This document shows, piece after piece, positions 17,422 to 26,302 of a stretch of DNA of 64,000 nucleotides (within the stretch, counting starts at the first letter, position 1; every line of letters begins with the position of its first letter). Below the pieces are notes generated by a model. That model was not told where the DNA came from, searched no databases, and saw nothing but the letters and a program-made list of their open reading frames with translations. The stretch covers positions 181,124 to 245,123 of the forward strand of contig NZ_FOQV01000009.1 in NCBI RefSeq assembly GCF_900113835.1, written 5' to 3'. Both the position numbers and the translations under genes were made by a program. This DNA comes from Allobosea sp. OK403. GTDB lineage: Bacteria; Pseudomonadota; Alphaproteobacteria; Rhizobiales; Beijerinckiaceae.

Positions 17422-17925
17422 TTAGGTCTCGTCGCCGCGATAGCCGCCGGCGAGATGGCGGCCACGTTCGGTCAGGGTCGAGAGCACGCGCTCGAACACC
17501 TTCAATTCTTCGGGAGCGATGCCTTCCGTCCAACGCGCCTGCAAGGCGAGCGCCAGCGGCACGATCTGGCCGTAGATTCGCACGCCCGCCGCGGTCAGCG
17601 CCACGAAGGATTCGCGCCGATCCTGCCGGTTCTCGGCGCGCGAGACCAGGCCGCGCTTCTCCAGCTCGGTGACGGCGCGCGAGACCTTGGTCTTGTGCAT
17701 CTCGGCGAGCTCGCCGATGTCGCGCGAGGTCAGCTTGCCGAACTCGCCGAGCTGCGCGATGACCCGCCATTGCGGGATGTCGATGCCGAAATGCGCGCCG
17801 ATGATCCGCCCGAGCGCCCGGCTGCCGAGCAGGCCGACGACATTCAGCCGGTAGGGCAGGAATTGCTCCAGCCGGAGCAGGGGAGGTTGGGCCGCAGATT
17901 CGAGCGGAGATGGCTTCGTCGGCAT
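17422..17925 (-). CDS. MarR-family transcriptional regulator
   Basis: This is a 167-residue winged-helix protein. The DNA-binding part runs about residues 45-120: LTSRDIGELAEMHKTKVSRAVTELEKRGLVSRAENRQDRRESFVALT, where the DxRxxxVxLT-like wing is typical of MarR. Members are dimers that repress genes for stress, antibiotic or aromatic-acid responses. No obvious target is adjacent: the divergent neighbour is a CHAD protein and the upstream gap is short. Confidence 0.9.
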   Translation of the reverse strand: MPTKPSPLESAAQPPLLRLEQFLPYRLNVVGLLGSRALGRIIGAHFGIDIPQWRVIAQLGEFGKLTSRDIGELAEMHKTKVSRAVTELEKRGLVSRAENRQDRRESFVALTAAGVRIYGQIVPLALALQARWTEGIAPEELKVFERVLSTLTERGRHLAGGYRGDET

Positions 17926-18127
17926 GGAGTTCACTTGTAAGCGATCGGGACAACAGGAAGGTGGTGCGTCGCAGCGATCATTTCGCAACTGGGCTGCTTG
18001 TCAAAGCCACAGTTGCGGATGGGGGCGGCCAAGCGCGCGGAGTGGTGATGCTTTATCCGTTCGGGAGGCTTGCAGCTTTGCAGCTCCCGTCGTTGACTTG
18101 CGTTCCGATCTTCTCGTGGAGCGCATC

Positions 18128-19123
18128 GTGGTGACGCGAGCGAAAGCATCAGCCCGGCCACGGCATCGCGGCCTCCCGGCCGTCGCGCGTCCCCTGCCTC
18201 GCAAGCCGGGGAAGCCTCTCGACGCAGCGCAGATGATGCAGCGCTGGGCCCGCCATTGGCTGCGCAGCTGCCGCGACATGCCCAAGCATGCGCTTCGCCT
18301 GATCAACGACGCGCAGGCCGAGCCCGAGAAACAGGTCCATGCGTTCCGCCGCCTGATGAAGGCATGGCGCTCGCTGTTGAAGCTCGCGCCGGACTCGCTG
18401 GCCGAGGAGGCCAGGATGATGCGCGCCGAGATCAGGGCGCTGCGCCGGGATTTCGGCGCCGCACGCGATGCCGTCGTCCTGGCCAGGACCCTCGAGGGCG
18501 CGCTGGGAAAGCGCCTCTTCGAGCGTCTGCCGAAGCCGGAGGGTGAAGCCGGGTCGCCGCCTGCGCCGTCCGATCTGCGGCAGCGACTGGACGCTGCTCG
18601 CATCAAGCTGGGCCGGCTCTCCGTCGAGATGGCGCGCTGGTCGGTGGCGGGGGAGGGCGGCGCCTTTCTGCTGAAGGGCTTCGAACGCTCCTGTCGCAAA
18701 ACGCGTCGGCGGCTGCATCGCGATCCGCTCCGGATGAGTTTGAAGCGCCTGCACGCGTCGCGGACAGCGATTGTCGATCTCGGCTATCAGCTCCAGTTCT
18801 TTCGCCCGGCCGAGGCGGCGGAGTTTGCGCTGCGGGGCAAGCTGGCAGAGCGCCTGCGTTCGCAGCTTGGCGCTGTCGTCGATCTCGATCTGGCCCAAAG
18901 ACATCTGATCACGCTGATGCCGGCCGGGCACAGGGCCAAGGCTGAGTACAAGAGGGCTGGGCACAAGAAGGCCGAGCACAGAATCGCCCGGCGCATTGTC
19001 AAGCAGCGCGGGAAGGCGGCGCGGCTGGCGCGCCGATTGCTTGACGAACGGCCCAAGACCCTGCGCATCCGCCTGGGCGAGATGATGGCGCTCCGGGAGC
19101 CGCGCCGGGTCAAGCTGAGCTGA
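18128..19123 (+). CDS. CHAD domain-containing protein
   Basis: This protein of about 331 residues is dominated by an alpha-helical CHAD domain. Basic and histidine residues are regularly placed in helices (VHAFRRLMKAWRSLLKL, KTRRRLHRDPLRMSLKRLHASRTAIVDLGYQLQFF). CHAD domains bind polyphosphate or act beside CYTH phosphohydrolases; here no CYTH partner is present. The C-terminus is very basic. The start is uncertain: GTG at 18128 or 18131 is proposed because translation upstream looks non-coding. A strong hairpin overlaps the stop codon. Confidence 0.75.
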   Translation: MVTRAKASARPRHRGLPAVARPLPRKPGKPLDAAQMMQRWARHWLRSCRDMPKHALRLINDAQAEPEKQVHAFRRLMKAWRSLLKLAPDSLAEEARMMRAEIRALRRDFGAARDAVVLARTLEGALGKRLFERLPKPEGEAGSPPAPSDLRQRLDAARIKLGRLSVEMARWSVAGEGGAFLLKGFERSCRKTRRRLHRDPLRMSLKRLHASRTAIVDLGYQLQFFRPAEAAEFALRGKLAERLRSQLGAVVDLDLAQRHLITLMPAGHRAKAEYKRAGHKKAEHRIARRIVKQRGKAARLARRLLDERPKTLRIRLGEMMALREPRRVKLS

Positions 19124-19134
19124 CCCGGCGCGGC
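19099..19134. terminator. perfect 14-bp hairpin overlapping the CHAD gene stop
   Basis: GCCGCGCCGGGTCA and its exact complement surround an 8-base loop; the stop codon is in the right arm. It lies between two convergent genes and has no T-run. I read it as a bidirectional terminator or 3' end stabiliser. Confidence 0.6.
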
Positions 19135-19165
19135 GTGCCGTCTCGCCGGACTGGAGGCCTGCGCC

Positions 19166-20251
19166 TCAGCGCGCCCGCAGCCGGTTCATGAACGAGTCGT
19201 AGGACAACTCCGCGACCTGCCACCAGAGCAGGTTCTCGCCGCGGAAGGCGACCAGGGAATCGTAGCCCTTCTTGAAGTCCGGGCTCTTGGCCGAGGTCTC
19301 GGCGTAGTATTCCTCGGCGGCCTTGAGGGCTGCCTCCATCACCGGCATCGGGAACGCCTTCAACTGCGCGCCCTGCGCCACCAAACGACGCAGGCCGCCC
19401 GGGTTCACGAAGTCGTATTTCGCCAGCATCCAGTTATTGGCCGCCTCGCAGGCGTTCTGGACGATCGCCTGATAATGCTTGGGCAGCTTGGCCCAGGCCT
19501 CCTTGCCGATGATCAGGTGCAGCATCGCGCCGCCCTCCCACCAGCCGGGGTAGTAGTAATATTTCGCGACCCGGATGAAGCCGAGCTTCTCATCGTCATA
19601 GGGGCCGACGAACTCGGCGGCGTCGATCGTGCCGCGCTCGAGCGCCGGATAGACATCGCCGGGCGCGATCTGGGTCGGAACCACGCCGAGCTTGGCCAGC
19701 ACCGCCCCGCCCATGCCGCCGATGCGGAACTTCAGGCCCTTGAGGTCGTCGAGCCCGGTCAGCTCCTTGCGGAAGAAGCCGCCCATCTGGCAGCCGGAAT
19801 TGCCGCAGGGAATCGAATAGGCGTTGAAGCGGTCGAGCACGCCGTTGACGATCTGCTCGCCGCCGCCGAAATACCACCAGCTATGCTGCTGGCGCGCATT
19901 CAGCCCAAAGGGGATGCCGGTGCCGAGCCCCAGCGTCGGATCCTTGCCGATGTAGAAATAGGTCGGCGAATGCGCGCATTCGACCGTGCCGGAGGAGACC
20001 GCGTCGAGCGCCTGCAGGCCGGGCACGATCTCACCGGGCGCGAAGACCTGGATCTCGAATTTGCCGTCCGTGGCGTCGCTGACGAATTTCGAGAACTGCT
20101 GGGCGGTGCCGTAAATCGTATCGAGCGACTTCGGAAAACTCGACGTCAACCGCCATTTCACCTCGGGAGCCGACTGCGCGATCGCAGGCATCGCGACGGG
20201 GGCCGCGGCGGCGGCGAGAGCCCCTGTTTTCAAAAAGTCGCGGCGTTTCAT
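19166..20251 (-). CDS. TRAP transporter substrate-binding protein (DctP/TakP type), orphan
   Basis: This is a 361-residue periplasmic protein. The N-terminus MKRRDFLKTGALAAAAAPVAMPAIAQ is a twin-arginine signal. The body shows the DctP family core: FAPGEIVPGLQALDAVSSGTVE, FRIGGMGGAVLAKLGVVPTQIAPGDVYPALERGTIDAAEFVGPYDD and YYPGWWEGG. These resemble TakP-like binders of 2-oxo and other monocarboxylates. The membrane subunits DctQ and DctM are not nearby, so it must use distant partners or be a soluble sensor. It is divergent from an FAH-family hydrolase, with 63 bases between starts. Confidence 0.9.
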   Translation of the reverse strand: MKRRDFLKTGALAAAAAPVAMPAIAQSAPEVKWRLTSSFPKSLDTIYGTAQQFSKFVSDATDGKFEIQVFAPGEIVPGLQALDAVSSGTVECAHSPTYFYIGKDPTLGLGTGIPFGLNARQQHSWWYFGGGEQIVNGVLDRFNAYSIPCGNSGCQMGGFFRKELTGLDDLKGLKFRIGGMGGAVLAKLGVVPTQIAPGDVYPALERGTIDAAEFVGPYDDEKLGFIRVAKYYYYPGWWEGGAMLHLIIGKEAWAKLPKHYQAIVQNACEAANNWMLAKYDFVNPGGLRRLVAQGAQLKAFPMPVMEAALKAAEEYYAETSAKSPDFKKGYDSLVAFRGENLLWWQVAELSYDSFMNRLRAR

Positions 20252-20314
20252 ATGGTCATCTCCCAAAAAGCTTGTTGCGCTCTTTCTGGCGCGTCCGGGG
20301 AGGAATGAAAAGAC

Positions 20315-21328
20315 ATGAAACTCGCGTCGCTTATGCACGGCCGGGATGGCCGACTCGTCGTGGTCTCGAAAGACCTCACCCGGGCCACCGACGCCTTCCC
20401 CGTGGTGCCGACCCTGCAGGCGGCGCTCGACGATTGGGACCGCTACGCGCCGCGTCTCGCCGATCTGGCGGAGACGCTGGAGCATGGCTCGGTCCCGTCC
20501 TTCCGCTTCCACGAGCATGATTGCGCGTCGCCCCTGCCGCGCGCCTATCAGTGGCTCGACGCCTCGGCTTATGTGAACCATGTCGAACTGGTCCGGAAGG
20601 CGCGCGGCGCCGAGATGCCGGAGAGCTTCTGGACCGACCCCTTGATGTATCAGGGCGGCAGCGATTCCAATCTCGGGCCGCGCCAGGCGATCCGCGCTCG
20701 CAGCGAGGTCGACGGCATCGATTTCGAGGCCGAGATCGCGGTCGTCACCGACGACGTGCCGATGGGCGTCTCACCCGCCCAGGCCCTCAATCATATCCGC
20801 CTGATCATGCTCGCAAACGATGTGAGCCTGCGGAATCAAGTTGCGAACGAATTGGCGAAAGGCTTTGGATTCGTTCAGTCAAAGCCACCGACCGCCTTTT
20901 CCCCGGTCGCCGTGACGCCGAGCGAACTGGGCGCGAGCTGGGCCGGTGGCAAGCTGCATCTGCCGCTGCTGACGCAGCTCAACGGCAAGCCCTTCGGAAG
21001 ACCGGAGGCCGGCACCGACATGACCTTCGATTTCGGCACGCTGATCGCCCATGCGGCGCGCACCCGCCCGCTCGCGGCCGGCACGATCATCGGCTCGGGC
21101 ACGGTCTCGAATCGCGGCACTGACGGCGGTCCGGGCAAACCCTTGAGCGAGGGTGGGCTCGGCTATGCCTGCATCGCCGAGCAGCGCATGGTCGAGACGA
21201 TCGCACGCGGCGCACCGACGACGCCGTTCCTGCGCTTCGGAGACAGCATCCGCATCGAGATGAAGACCGCCGCCGGCCACTCGATCTTCGGCGCGATCGA
21301 ACAGGAGATCCTGCCTCACGCCGAGTGA
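20315..21328 (+). CDS. fumarylacetoacetate hydrolase (FAH) family protein
   Basis: This is a 337-residue protein with the FAH fold. The N-terminal region (1-80) is a small FAH_N-like domain; the core carries DFEAEIAVVTDDVPMG, with metal-binding acids, RLIMLANDVSLRN, KPPTAFSPVAVTP and GSGTVSNRG. Family members are metal-dependent C-C hydrolases or decarboxylases acting on beta-diketones and acylpyruvates. The exact substrate is not predictable. It is divergently paired with a TRAP binding protein, hinting that both act on a keto acid. A hairpin follows the stop. Confidence 0.88.
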   Translation: MKLASLMHGRDGRLVVVSKDLTRATDAFPVVPTLQAALDDWDRYAPRLADLAETLEHGSVPSFRFHEHDCASPLPRAYQWLDASAYVNHVELVRKARGAEMPESFWTDPLMYQGGSDSNLGPRQAIRARSEVDGIDFEAEIAVVTDDVPMGVSPAQALNHIRLIMLANDVSLRNQVANELAKGFGFVQSKPPTAFSPVAVTPSELGASWAGGKLHLPLLTQLNGKPFGRPEAGTDMTFDFGTLIAHAARTRPLAAGTIIGSGTVSNRGTDGGPGKPLSEGGLGYACIAEQRMVETIARGAPTTPFLRFGDSIRIEMKTAAGHSIFGAIEQEILPHAE

Positions 21329-21337
21329 CGCCGACGA

Positions 21338-21362
21338 CCGACCCGGGGCAATCCCGGGTCGG
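21338..21362 (+). terminator. hairpin after the FAH gene
   Basis: CCGACCCGGG and its complement pair around GCAAT, 9 bases after the stop. There is no T-run, so this is a likely but not certain terminator. A weak family A repeat remnant (CGGAAAACCGGTTTCC ... TGTTCTAG) follows at about 21398-21438. Confidence 0.65.
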
Positions 21363-21479
21363 CCAAGCGCCTTCAGCGCCAAATGAAATCCGGGCGGCGT
21401 CGGAAAACCGGTTTCCAGGTTTCGGCTTGATGTTCTAGGCTTCGTTCGCAACCCGCTTGCCGCGAGAGCCCTGCCTGCC

Positions 21480-22013
21480 ATGATCGAATCCGTACCGCTC
21501 TACCCGACCACCATTCCGCTGGCCTTCTTCGTCTGGGGGCCGGCGCTGGTGATGCTGCTGTACTGGCTGGTCGGCGTCTGGGCGAGCCGGCAAGGCGTGG
21601 CGCGCCTGCTCGAGAGCGACTGGAACGGCTTCACCGTGGCCGATGTCGAGAAGCTCTTCGCTGCCTATGGCGATGAGCGCCGGGCGAGATACCGCCACCG
21701 CGTGCTGCCCGCCGATGTCGCCGTCGCCTTCGTCTATGCCATTGTCGGCGCGGTCATCATCGCCGGGCTGAGCATGCGCGGGCAGCCCTGGTGGGTCGCG
21801 GCGCTGTGTGGCGGCGGCTGGCTGCTCGGCGGGCTCTGCGACGTCGCCGAGAATTTCGCCATTGCGCGCCTGCTCGACACATATCCCAAGCTCGAGGCCG
21901 GCAATGTCGCCTTCGCGAGCAGGGTCACGCAATTGAAGCTGGTGCTGTTCACGCTCGGCATTATCGGCGCGCTCGTGGCGGCCTATCTGGCGTTCAAACC
22001 GCTGGCGGCGTGA
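21480..22013 (+). CDS. hypothetical multi-pass membrane protein
   Basis: This is a 177-residue protein with about four hydrophobic segments (near residues 12-35, 80-100, 103-123 and 147-172). Between the first two lies a soluble loop with VEKLFAAYGDERRARYRHRVLPADVAVAF. I do not recognise a family. It stands alone after the FAH gene terminator. Codon use matches the neighbours, so it looks like a genuine resident gene. Confidence 0.7.
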   Translation: MIESVPLYPTTIPLAFFVWGPALVMLLYWLVGVWASRQGVARLLESDWNGFTVADVEKLFAAYGDERRARYRHRVLPADVAVAFVYAIVGAVIIAGLSMRGQPWWVAALCGGGWLLGGLCDVAENFAIARLLDTYPKLEAGNVAFASRVTQLKLVLFTLGIIGALVAAYLAFKPLAA

Positions 22014-22015
22014 GC

Positions 22016-22087
22016 ATGCGGGTCTTGTCGCGTCTTCTGCCGGCCCTCGGCGTCGTTCTCGCCTTTGCGGCGCTGGCGGTGGCTTGA
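22016..22087 (+). CDS. possible 23-residue hydrophobic peptide
   Basis: An ATG 2 bases after the preceding stop opens MRVLSRLLPALGVVLAFAALAVA, a single hydrophobic stretch behind two arginines. It could be a small membrane peptide coupled to the upstream gene, or chance. No Shine-Dalgarno of its own is clear. Confidence 0.25.
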   Translation: MRVLSRLLPALGVVLAFAALAVA

Positions 22088-22107
22088 TGATTTTTGCCGG
22101 AACACCG

Positions 22108-22249
22108 CCGTCATTCCGGGGCTTCGCGCAGCGAAGAGCCCGGAACCCAGAAGCGATGCGTGTTCCAAAAAAAGCGGCCGACAGCCGAGCTTCGGCGGCA
22201 AGGCGCATCGGTTTCAGGCTCAGGCCTTCGGCCTGCCCCGGAATGACGG
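22108..22249. repeat. palindromic repeat, family B
   Basis: Outer arms CCGTCATTCCGGGG and CCCCGGAATGACGG with inner partly complementary segments. It is the same family as 31694-31845 and the core at 6028-6135. Confidence 0.85.
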
Positions 22250-22277
22250 TGGTGGTTCCAACTCAAGTCATCGCGAT

Positions 22278-22826
22278 CTAGCGGGGGCGCTCCAGCCGCA
22301 GGCGGGTCGCGACGACGGGCGGCGCGCCGATCAGCGTCTCGGCTTGCGACGGCGCCGGCTCGAAGCCGAGTTTTTTCGCAAGCCGCAGGGAAGCTGCATT
22401 CTGCGGATGCGTGACGATGACGATCTCCGGCAGGGCCAGCGTCTCGAAGCCGTGGCCGAGCAGCCGGGAAACGGCCTCAAAACCATGGCCCTTTCCCCAA
22501 TGGCGGGCCGCGAAGCGGTAGCTGAGCTGGACCTGCTGCACCTCGCCATCGGGGATGAGCCCGACATAGCCGATGAGCTCCGCGTCGAGGACGTCATTTG
22601 CCTGCATCGCGGGAAAGACCGACCAGTAGCCGAGCCCGCGTGCGAGATGGGCGAAGCTGCGTGCCGCGATGCCGTCCCGGCCCATCGCGGGATCGCCGAT
22701 CGGCGCGATGTAGCGCATCACCTCGGGATCGGCGTTCATCATGGCGATGGCGTCGAGATCTGCCAGCTGGCGCGGCCGCAGCGCCAGCCGCGCGGTCTTC
22801 AATTCTGGCAGTGCCGTCATGGTCAT
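22278..22826 (-). CDS. GNAT-family N-acetyltransferase (RimJ/RimL type)
   Basis: This is a 182-residue protein with the N-terminal pattern LKTARLALRPRQLADLDAIAMMNADPEVMRYI, typical of the RimJ/RimL branch. The acetyl-CoA-binding segment RFAARHWGKGHGFEAVSRLLGHGF is followed by HPQNAASLRLAKKLGFEP. It would acetylate a protein N-terminus, antibiotic or small molecule; the target is unknown. The start at 22826 has a second in-frame ATG two codons later. It is monocistronic. Confidence 0.9.
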   Translation of the reverse strand: MTMTALPELKTARLALRPRQLADLDAIAMMNADPEVMRYIAPIGDPAMGRDGIAARSFAHLARGLGYWSVFPAMQANDVLDAELIGYVGLIPDGEVQQVQLSYRFAARHWGKGHGFEAVSRLLGHGFETLALPEIVIVTHPQNAASLRLAKKLGFEPAPSQAETLIGAPPVVATRLRLERPR

Positions 22827-22973
22827 GTCACGGTTCTCGCAGGGCGCGATCTCGGCTGAGCCGTCACCGCCTTGGAGCAACCGGTTTTTCGCATTGATCC
22901 GGCTCTGGTGCGGCAGGGCGGGATATCCCATATCCTGACCGCCGCCATGCGGAAAAGCCTCGGGAGAGAGAGA

Positions 22974-23492
22974 ATGCGGTTTCGTCGTCACGCCCTGGCC
23001 GCTTTGGCGGCGTTGTCCCTCACCGGGGCGGCGCTTTCGCCGGCCCAGGCCCAGGAAGACCTGATCTTCAGGAAATCCACGGTCTGGAAGATGCTGACGC
23101 CTGATGACAAGCTCGCCGTCTACGGTGTCGATGATCCGGTCGTCGAGGGCGTCGCCTGCCACTATACCGTGCCCGAGAAGGGCGGTGTCGCCGGCATGTT
23201 CGGCGTTGCCGAGCAGGTCTCGGACATCTCGCTCGCCTGCCGGCAGATCGGTCCGATCAAGTTCAAGGACAAGTCCGAGCAGGGCGATGTCGTCTTCCGC
23301 GAGCGCCGCTCGCTGATCTGGAAGAAGATGCAGATCGTGCGCGGCTGTGACGCCAAGCGCAACGTATTGATCTACATGGTCTATACCGACAAGCTGATCG
23401 ACGGCTCCCCGCAGAATTCGACCTCGACCGTGCCGATCATGCCCTGGGGCACGAGCGGCGACGCGCCGAAATGCGCGGAATGGGTGAAGTGA
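22974..23492 (+). CDS. creA: CreA family protein
   Basis: This is a 172-residue protein with a signal peptide (FRRHALAALAALSLTGAALSPAQAQ). The body matches CreA: FRKSTVWKMLTPDDKLAVYGVDDPVVEGVACHYTVPEKGG and SLACRQIGP, ending APKCAEW. CreA is a small conserved periplasmic protein without an assigned function, despite its name from the E. coli cre locus. ATG at 22974 is chosen for the signal peptide. A repeat remnant with ACCGGTTTTTCGCAT lies about 90 bases upstream. Confidence 0.88.
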   Translation: MRFRRHALAALAALSLTGAALSPAQAQEDLIFRKSTVWKMLTPDDKLAVYGVDDPVVEGVACHYTVPEKGGVAGMFGVAEQVSDISLACRQIGPIKFKDKSEQGDVVFRERRSLIWKKMQIVRGCDAKRNVLIYMVYTDKLIDGSPQNSTSTVPIMPWGTSGDAPKCAEWVK

Positions 23493-23502
23493 GGGGCGAG
23501 CT

Positions 23503-24203
23503 TTGGCGCTGCGTCGCGGTCGCTTCATTCTTCAAGTGCTGAGCCCATCAACGGGATGCCCGGTGTTGGAGGCTCAGTTTTCGCTGGACGCAATCGCGCC
23601 ACTGCTCGCTTTGTTGGGCGAAGAAAGTGGCGACGAACTCGCCCATATATGGGCGAAGAAAGTGGCGACGAACTCGCCCATATATATGAACTCGATGTGA
23701 CCGATCTTGCGAGCCTGTCGGCCCTGACCGGATTTCAGTTTCCGGGCGATATTGGGCCGGTCCGGCTGAGACCGTGGCATGCGCTTCGGAATGTGCCCTA
23801 TCTCATACACACCGAATTCGAGCTGGCCCTCATGCTGGAGGGCCGCAAGCCGCTGGCTGTGTTCGAAGACGCATATCCGTCTGATTGGTTCGCGACGATG
23901 CTTGCGCGTTTCGATCCATTCGTCAGGGACGGGCGCTTTGTGAGGCGCGTGATCGACAGACCGCTCTCGCCTCCGACGGGCACGTCCATTGATGCGGGTG
24001 TCGCGGGGATGCGATCTGTCTATGTCGCGTTGCCGGGACAGGAATGGCGCATCGATGCCTATATCGAGATGCGGCAGAGCGCCGGAAGATCGGGATGGAG
24101 CGAAGCGTCTGAGCGCCGCCAAGGAAAATTGCTGGGTTACACGGATTGGGAGTGCGATTGGTGGGCGGAGAACAGACCGAGCAGTCTCAGCCGCAGACGA
24201 TGA
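23503..24203 (+). pseudogene. hypothetical gene broken by a 35-bp tandem duplication
   Basis: Two open frames meet at an exact tandem duplication of 35 bases (23615-23649 and 23650-23684). The upstream frame runs from TTG 23503, preceded by GAGGGG, into the first copy and then stops at 23700. The downstream frame can start at ATG 23649 inside the duplication and runs to 24203. Removing one copy restores a single 221-residue frame reading LLALLGEESGDELAHI then YELDVTDLASL. I do not recognise the family. The product is soluble with a C-terminal W-rich end (TDWECDWWAE). Either a 184-residue shortened protein is made from 23649 or the gene is inactive. Confidence 0.75.
23615..23684. repeat. 35-bp perfect tandem duplication
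   Basis: The unit begins TGGGCGAAGAAAGTGGCGAC and ends CGCCCATATA. Two identical copies abut. Because 35 is not a multiple of three, it shifts the frame of the gene around it. Identity of the copies suggests a recent event, or an unstable switch. Confidence 0.95.
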
Positions 24204-24513
24204 CCAGCGGCTGCTCGGGCTCGGCCGTCACCGTCGCCTTGGCGAGCGTGCCGGTGAAATCCTCGCGATCGGCGAGGCCGAAGCTGGTCGCCATCTTGAA
24301 GCCCTTGGCCTCGCACCAGGCATTGGCGACGATCTTGCCGCATTCGGATTTGGACGAGATGCAGTCGGCAACGCCGTAGCCGTCGCTGGCCGGGATCAGG
24401 AAGGTGCGCTGGTCGCTGGCTGCCGCGACAGTCTTGGTCGAGGGCAGGACCGACAGGGACAGGCCCGCGCCGATGATCCCGAAGAGGCCGACAAGAGCGA
24501 TGGCGCGGCGCAT
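24187..24513 (-). CDS. hypothetical exported protein
   Basis: This is a 108-residue protein with an N-terminal hydrophobic segment (RRAIALVGLFGIIGAGLSLSV) that is either a signal peptide or an anchor. The remainder holds three cysteines in DCISSKSECGKIVANAWCEAKGF and a fourth at VIVCG, so two disulfides are possible. I do not recognise the family with certainty. Its 3' end overlaps the end of the convergent broken gene by 17 bases. Confidence 0.7.
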   Translation of the reverse strand: MRRAIALVGLFGIIGAGLSLSVLPSTKTVAAASDQRTFLIPASDGYGVADCISSKSECGKIVANAWCEAKGFKMATSFGLADREDFTGTLAKATVTAEPEQPLVIVCG

Positions 24514-24832
24514 TTCAGATATTCCTCGTGACCCGGTCGGGCGCTCAATCCTCAAATCGTGAGGATGGTTCCAACCGGTTAAATTTGGATGAACTTGCGC
24601 AAGCCATGGTGCGGCGCAACAAGTGGGGCGCCCTCTTGACGCAAAGCCCGCATGCAGGCAATCAGTTTTTCATGACGCGAGCCGCCAACCCGATTTGCAT
24701 TATTTGCCGCTAGCTTTCGCTGGCCGGCTGCTCACGTCCTCGTCCTGAAACGGAAAGACAGACAGCGCCCCGGCCAGCGGTCAGGATATGCTCGTCTCCA
24801 TGCCTTCCGCCGTTTCGCCAGGACACTCTCCG
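24514..24832. other. intergenic region upstream of cysS
   Basis: This 319-base gap between divergent genes should hold both promoters. I see no gene, no strong palindrome and no dispersed repeat in it. CTAGCTTTCGCTGGCC near 24711 is the only small structured stretch. Confidence 0.4.
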
Positions 24833-26302
24833 ATGTCGCCGACCTTGAGGCTCTACAACACGCTGACGCGGACGAAGGAGGATTTCACTCCGATCGATCC
24901 CGACAATGTGCGCATCTATGTCTGCGGCCCGACGGTCTATGACTACGCCCATATCGGCAATGCCCGCCCGGTCATCGTCTTCGACGTGCTCTACCGGCTG
25001 CTACGGCATCTCTATGGCGCCGACCATGTCACCTATGCCCGCAACCTCACCGACGTCGACGACAAGATCAATGCGCGCGCCGCCCGCGACTATCCTGGCC
25101 TGGCGCTGAACGAAGCGATCGCTGGGGTCACGCAAGCGACGACGGCGCAGTTCCATGCCGATATCGGCGCGCTCGGCAACCTGCCGCCCGACGCCGAGCC
25201 GCGCGCGACCGACCATATCGAGGAGATGAAGGCGATCATCGAGCGCCTGATCGCGCGCGGCGTCGCCTATGTCGCGGAAGAGCATGTGCTGTTCCATGTG
25301 CCCGCCGTCGAGCATCTCAAGGCCGCGCCGAAATACGGCTCGCTGGCGCGCCGGCCGCTCGACGAGATGATTGCCGGCGCACGGGTGGACGTCGCTCCGT
25401 ACAAAAGAGATCCGATGGATTTCGTGCTGTGGAAGCCGAGCCGCGAGGGCGTCGACCCGGGCTGGCCCTCGCCGGCAGGGATCAAGACGCCGGGCCGCCC
25501 CGGCTGGCATATCGAATGCTCGGCGATGTCGATGGCGAAACTGCTCGCGCCCTTCGGCGGCGGTTTGTCCTGCGACGACCCGGCCAAGAACGTCTTCGAC
25601 ATCCATGGCGGCGGCATCGATCTCGTCTTCCCGCATCATGAGAACGAGATCGCCCAATCCTGCTGCGCCTTTGGCGGCGTCGACGGGGCAGGGCGCATGG
25701 CCAATATCTGGATGCATAACGGCTTCCTGCAGGTCGAGGGCGAGAAGATGTCGAAATCGCTCGGCAACTTCGTCACCATCAACGAATTGCTCGAGACCGA
25801 GGTCTTTGGCGGGCGGAGATGGCCGGGCGAAGTACTGCGCCTTGCCATGCTGAAGACGCATTACCGCCAGCCGATCGACTGGACGGTGAAGGCACTGGAG
25901 GAGGCGGAGAAGACGCTGGCCGAATGGTCTGATGTCGCAGGCGATGCGGAGGTCGGATCGCCTTCGCAGCCGTTCCTGGATGCTTTGGCGGATGATCTGA
26001 ACATCGCCAAGGCGCTGGCCGAACTTCATGCGCTTCGCAAGGCGGGAGAACTGTCCCGGCTGCGCGGTGGGCTGTCGCTGCTCGGCATCGGCCTGCGTTC
26101 CCAGAGCAATTCGCTGGACGACGCAACGCTTCGTGCCGCCGTCGAGATGCAGATCGCTGCGCGTCTCGAAGCCCGCCGCGCCAAGAATTTCGCTGAATCC
26201 GACCGCATTCGCGACGCGCTTCTGGCGCAAGGCATCCAGCTCAAGGACGGCAAAGACCCCGCCACCGGCGAGCCGACGACGACATGGGACGTGAAACGAT
26301 GA
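24833..26302 (+). CDS. cysS: cysteinyl-tRNA synthetase
   Basis: This 489-residue class I synthetase charges tRNA-Cys. Motifs in order are YVCGPTVYDYAHIGNARPV (HIGH region with Asn in the last position; the Cys is a zinc ligand), WHIECSAMS, HGGGIDLVFPHHENEIAQS (zinc His/Glu) and GEKMSKSLGNFVTI (KMSKS). The C-terminal helical domain ends RIRDALLAQGIQLKDGKDPATGE. The start at 24833 has AGGA about 11 bases upstream; an ATG at 24788 is also in frame. Its stop overlaps a 40-codon ORF, which in turn overlaps cimA, so the three are likely co-transcribed. Confidence 0.95.
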   Translation: MSPTLRLYNTLTRTKEDFTPIDPDNVRIYVCGPTVYDYAHIGNARPVIVFDVLYRLLRHLYGADHVTYARNLTDVDDKINARAARDYPGLALNEAIAGVTQATTAQFHADIGALGNLPPDAEPRATDHIEEMKAIIERLIARGVAYVAEEHVLFHVPAVEHLKAAPKYGSLARRPLDEMIAGARVDVAPYKRDPMDFVLWKPSREGVDPGWPSPAGIKTPGRPGWHIECSAMSMAKLLAPFGGGLSCDDPAKNVFDIHGGGIDLVFPHHENEIAQSCCAFGGVDGAGRMANIWMHNGFLQVEGEKMSKSLGNFVTINELLETEVFGGRRWPGEVLRLAMLKTHYRQPIDWTVKALEEAEKTLAEWSDVAGDAEVGSPSQPFLDALADDLNIAKALAELHALRKAGELSRLRGGLSLLGIGLRSQSNSLDDATLRAAVEMQIAARLEARRAKNFAESDRIRDALLAQGIQLKDGKDPATGEPTTTWDVKR

